A stretch of DNA of 64,000 nt from Candidatus Bathyarchaeota archaeon. Its GTDB lineage: Archaea > Thermoproteota > Bathyarchaeia > Bathyarchaeales > Bathycorpusculaceae. Every line of letters begins with the position of its first letter. Position 1 is the stretch's first letter. Below, piece after piece: positions 63,691 to 64,000 of the stretch. The stretch lies in contig JAOZID010000010.1 in assembly GCA_026014465.1 (NCBI GenBank), positions 650,288 to 714,287 on the forward strand, written 5' to 3'. The position numbers and the translations under genes are program-made. The notes beneath the pieces were generated by a model that was not told the DNA's origin, did not search any database, and was given only the letters and a program-made list of their open reading frames with translations.

Positions 63691-64000
63691 ATGAAAAACA
63701 AAAAACCAAATGCAACCATAATTCTTGGTTTGTTCCTAATATTGACCATCGCTCTACCGCTGTCTACTTTGCCTACAGCTAACGCGCACACTCCATCGTG
63801 GGAAATCCCAACTTATGCATACATAACCGTTACACCTAACCCGGTAGGTGTTGACCAGAGCATGTTCGTTATCATGTGGCTTGACAAAGTTTTGCCTAAC
63901 GCCGCCGTAGATAATGACATCAGATTCCATGATTACAAGCTTACCATTACAAAGCCGGATGGTTCCACAGAAAACAAAGAATGGCCAATTGCTTATGATA
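63691..64000 (+). CDS. PQQ-repeat surface protein 3 (partial, right edge)
   Basis: About 103 visible residues. AAGGAG eight bases before the ATG; signal peptide (TIILGLFLILTIALPLSTLPTANA); then HTPSWEIPTYAYITVTPNPV, VIMWLDKVLPNAAVDND and KLTITKPDGSTENKEW, which align residue by residue with the start of the protein at 45763 (HDPSWSIPTYAFISVAPTSV). Runs off the window, so the propeller is not visible. Confidence 0.8.
   Translation, partial: MKNKKPNATIILGLFLILTIALPLSTLPTANAHTPSWEIPTYAYITVTPNPVGVDQSMFVIMWLDKVLPNAAVDNDIRFHDYKLTITKPDGSTENKEWPIAYD

Overview
The window reads as a chromosomal segment of an archaeon. The evidence is a stalk protein P1/L12 with an [11 protein letters not shown]-like tail, TrmY, TrmB- and Bat-type regulators, an archaeal inositol-1-phosphate synthase, several UbiA prenyltransferases, tRNAs with archaeal features, TATA-like boxes placed for leaderless starts, and secreted proteins with one C-terminal membrane anchor. 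The gene mix resembles Bathyarchaeia/TACK genomes, but that placement is inference. Genes are dense and lie on both strands.

1-8.1 kb holds a tight minus-strand operon, nifH-nifB-nifD-nifK-nifV-like-modA-modB (modB runs off the left edge), with a DUF1638 gene upstream. It encodes the Fe protein, the NifB cofactor enzyme, both catalytic subunits with their P-cluster and cofactor ligands, a homocitrate-synthase-type enzyme and molybdate uptake. No nifE, nifN, nifI, nifX or delta-subunit gene lies between them. Three inverted repeats sit in front of nifH.

8.1-15.7 kb has two divergent UbiA prenyltransferases, a Fur/PerR regulator divergent from a heme catalase with a perfect palindrome next to the fur start, OsmC, small Cys-rich or repeat-bearing proteins, a stand-alone RarA-C-like domain and a decayed VOC gene. 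15.7-22.8 kb is a surface-protein region: two anchored proteins with bacterial-repeat modules (one frameshifted), a large multi-pass membrane protein and a frameshifted HxlR regulator.

22.9-45.5 kb is mostly housekeeping and metabolism: tRNA-Pro(UGG), a tRNA-Thr(CGU) with aberrant D and T loops, a third UbiA protein, ThiL, TrmY, an M20 peptidase, Lrp, an acetate module (SatP plus acetyl-CoA synthetase), a P2A calcium-type ATPase, P1, a presenilin-like protease, a SPOUT methyltransferase, PGI/PMI and Ino1. Several small zinc-site proteins occur as paralogous pairs. A 48-bp intergenic element occurs twice.

45.7-64 kb contains three paralogous large exported PQQ-repeat/beta-propeller proteins (the last cut by the right edge), tRNA-Pro(GGG), a B12-binding radical SAM enzyme, an iron-sulfur flavoprotein convergent with hybrid cluster protein, an AbrB-like protein, unknown membrane proteins, a maleate isomerase/Asp-Glu racemase relative, a Bat-type regulator, serine hydroxymethyltransferase and a TrmB regulator.

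Taken together the genes suggest an anaerobe that can probably fix nitrogen, takes up and activates acetate, carries peroxide and nitrosative-stress defences and displays large beta-rich surface proteins. Many genes also shift from G/T-rich to A/C-rich codon choice along their length.
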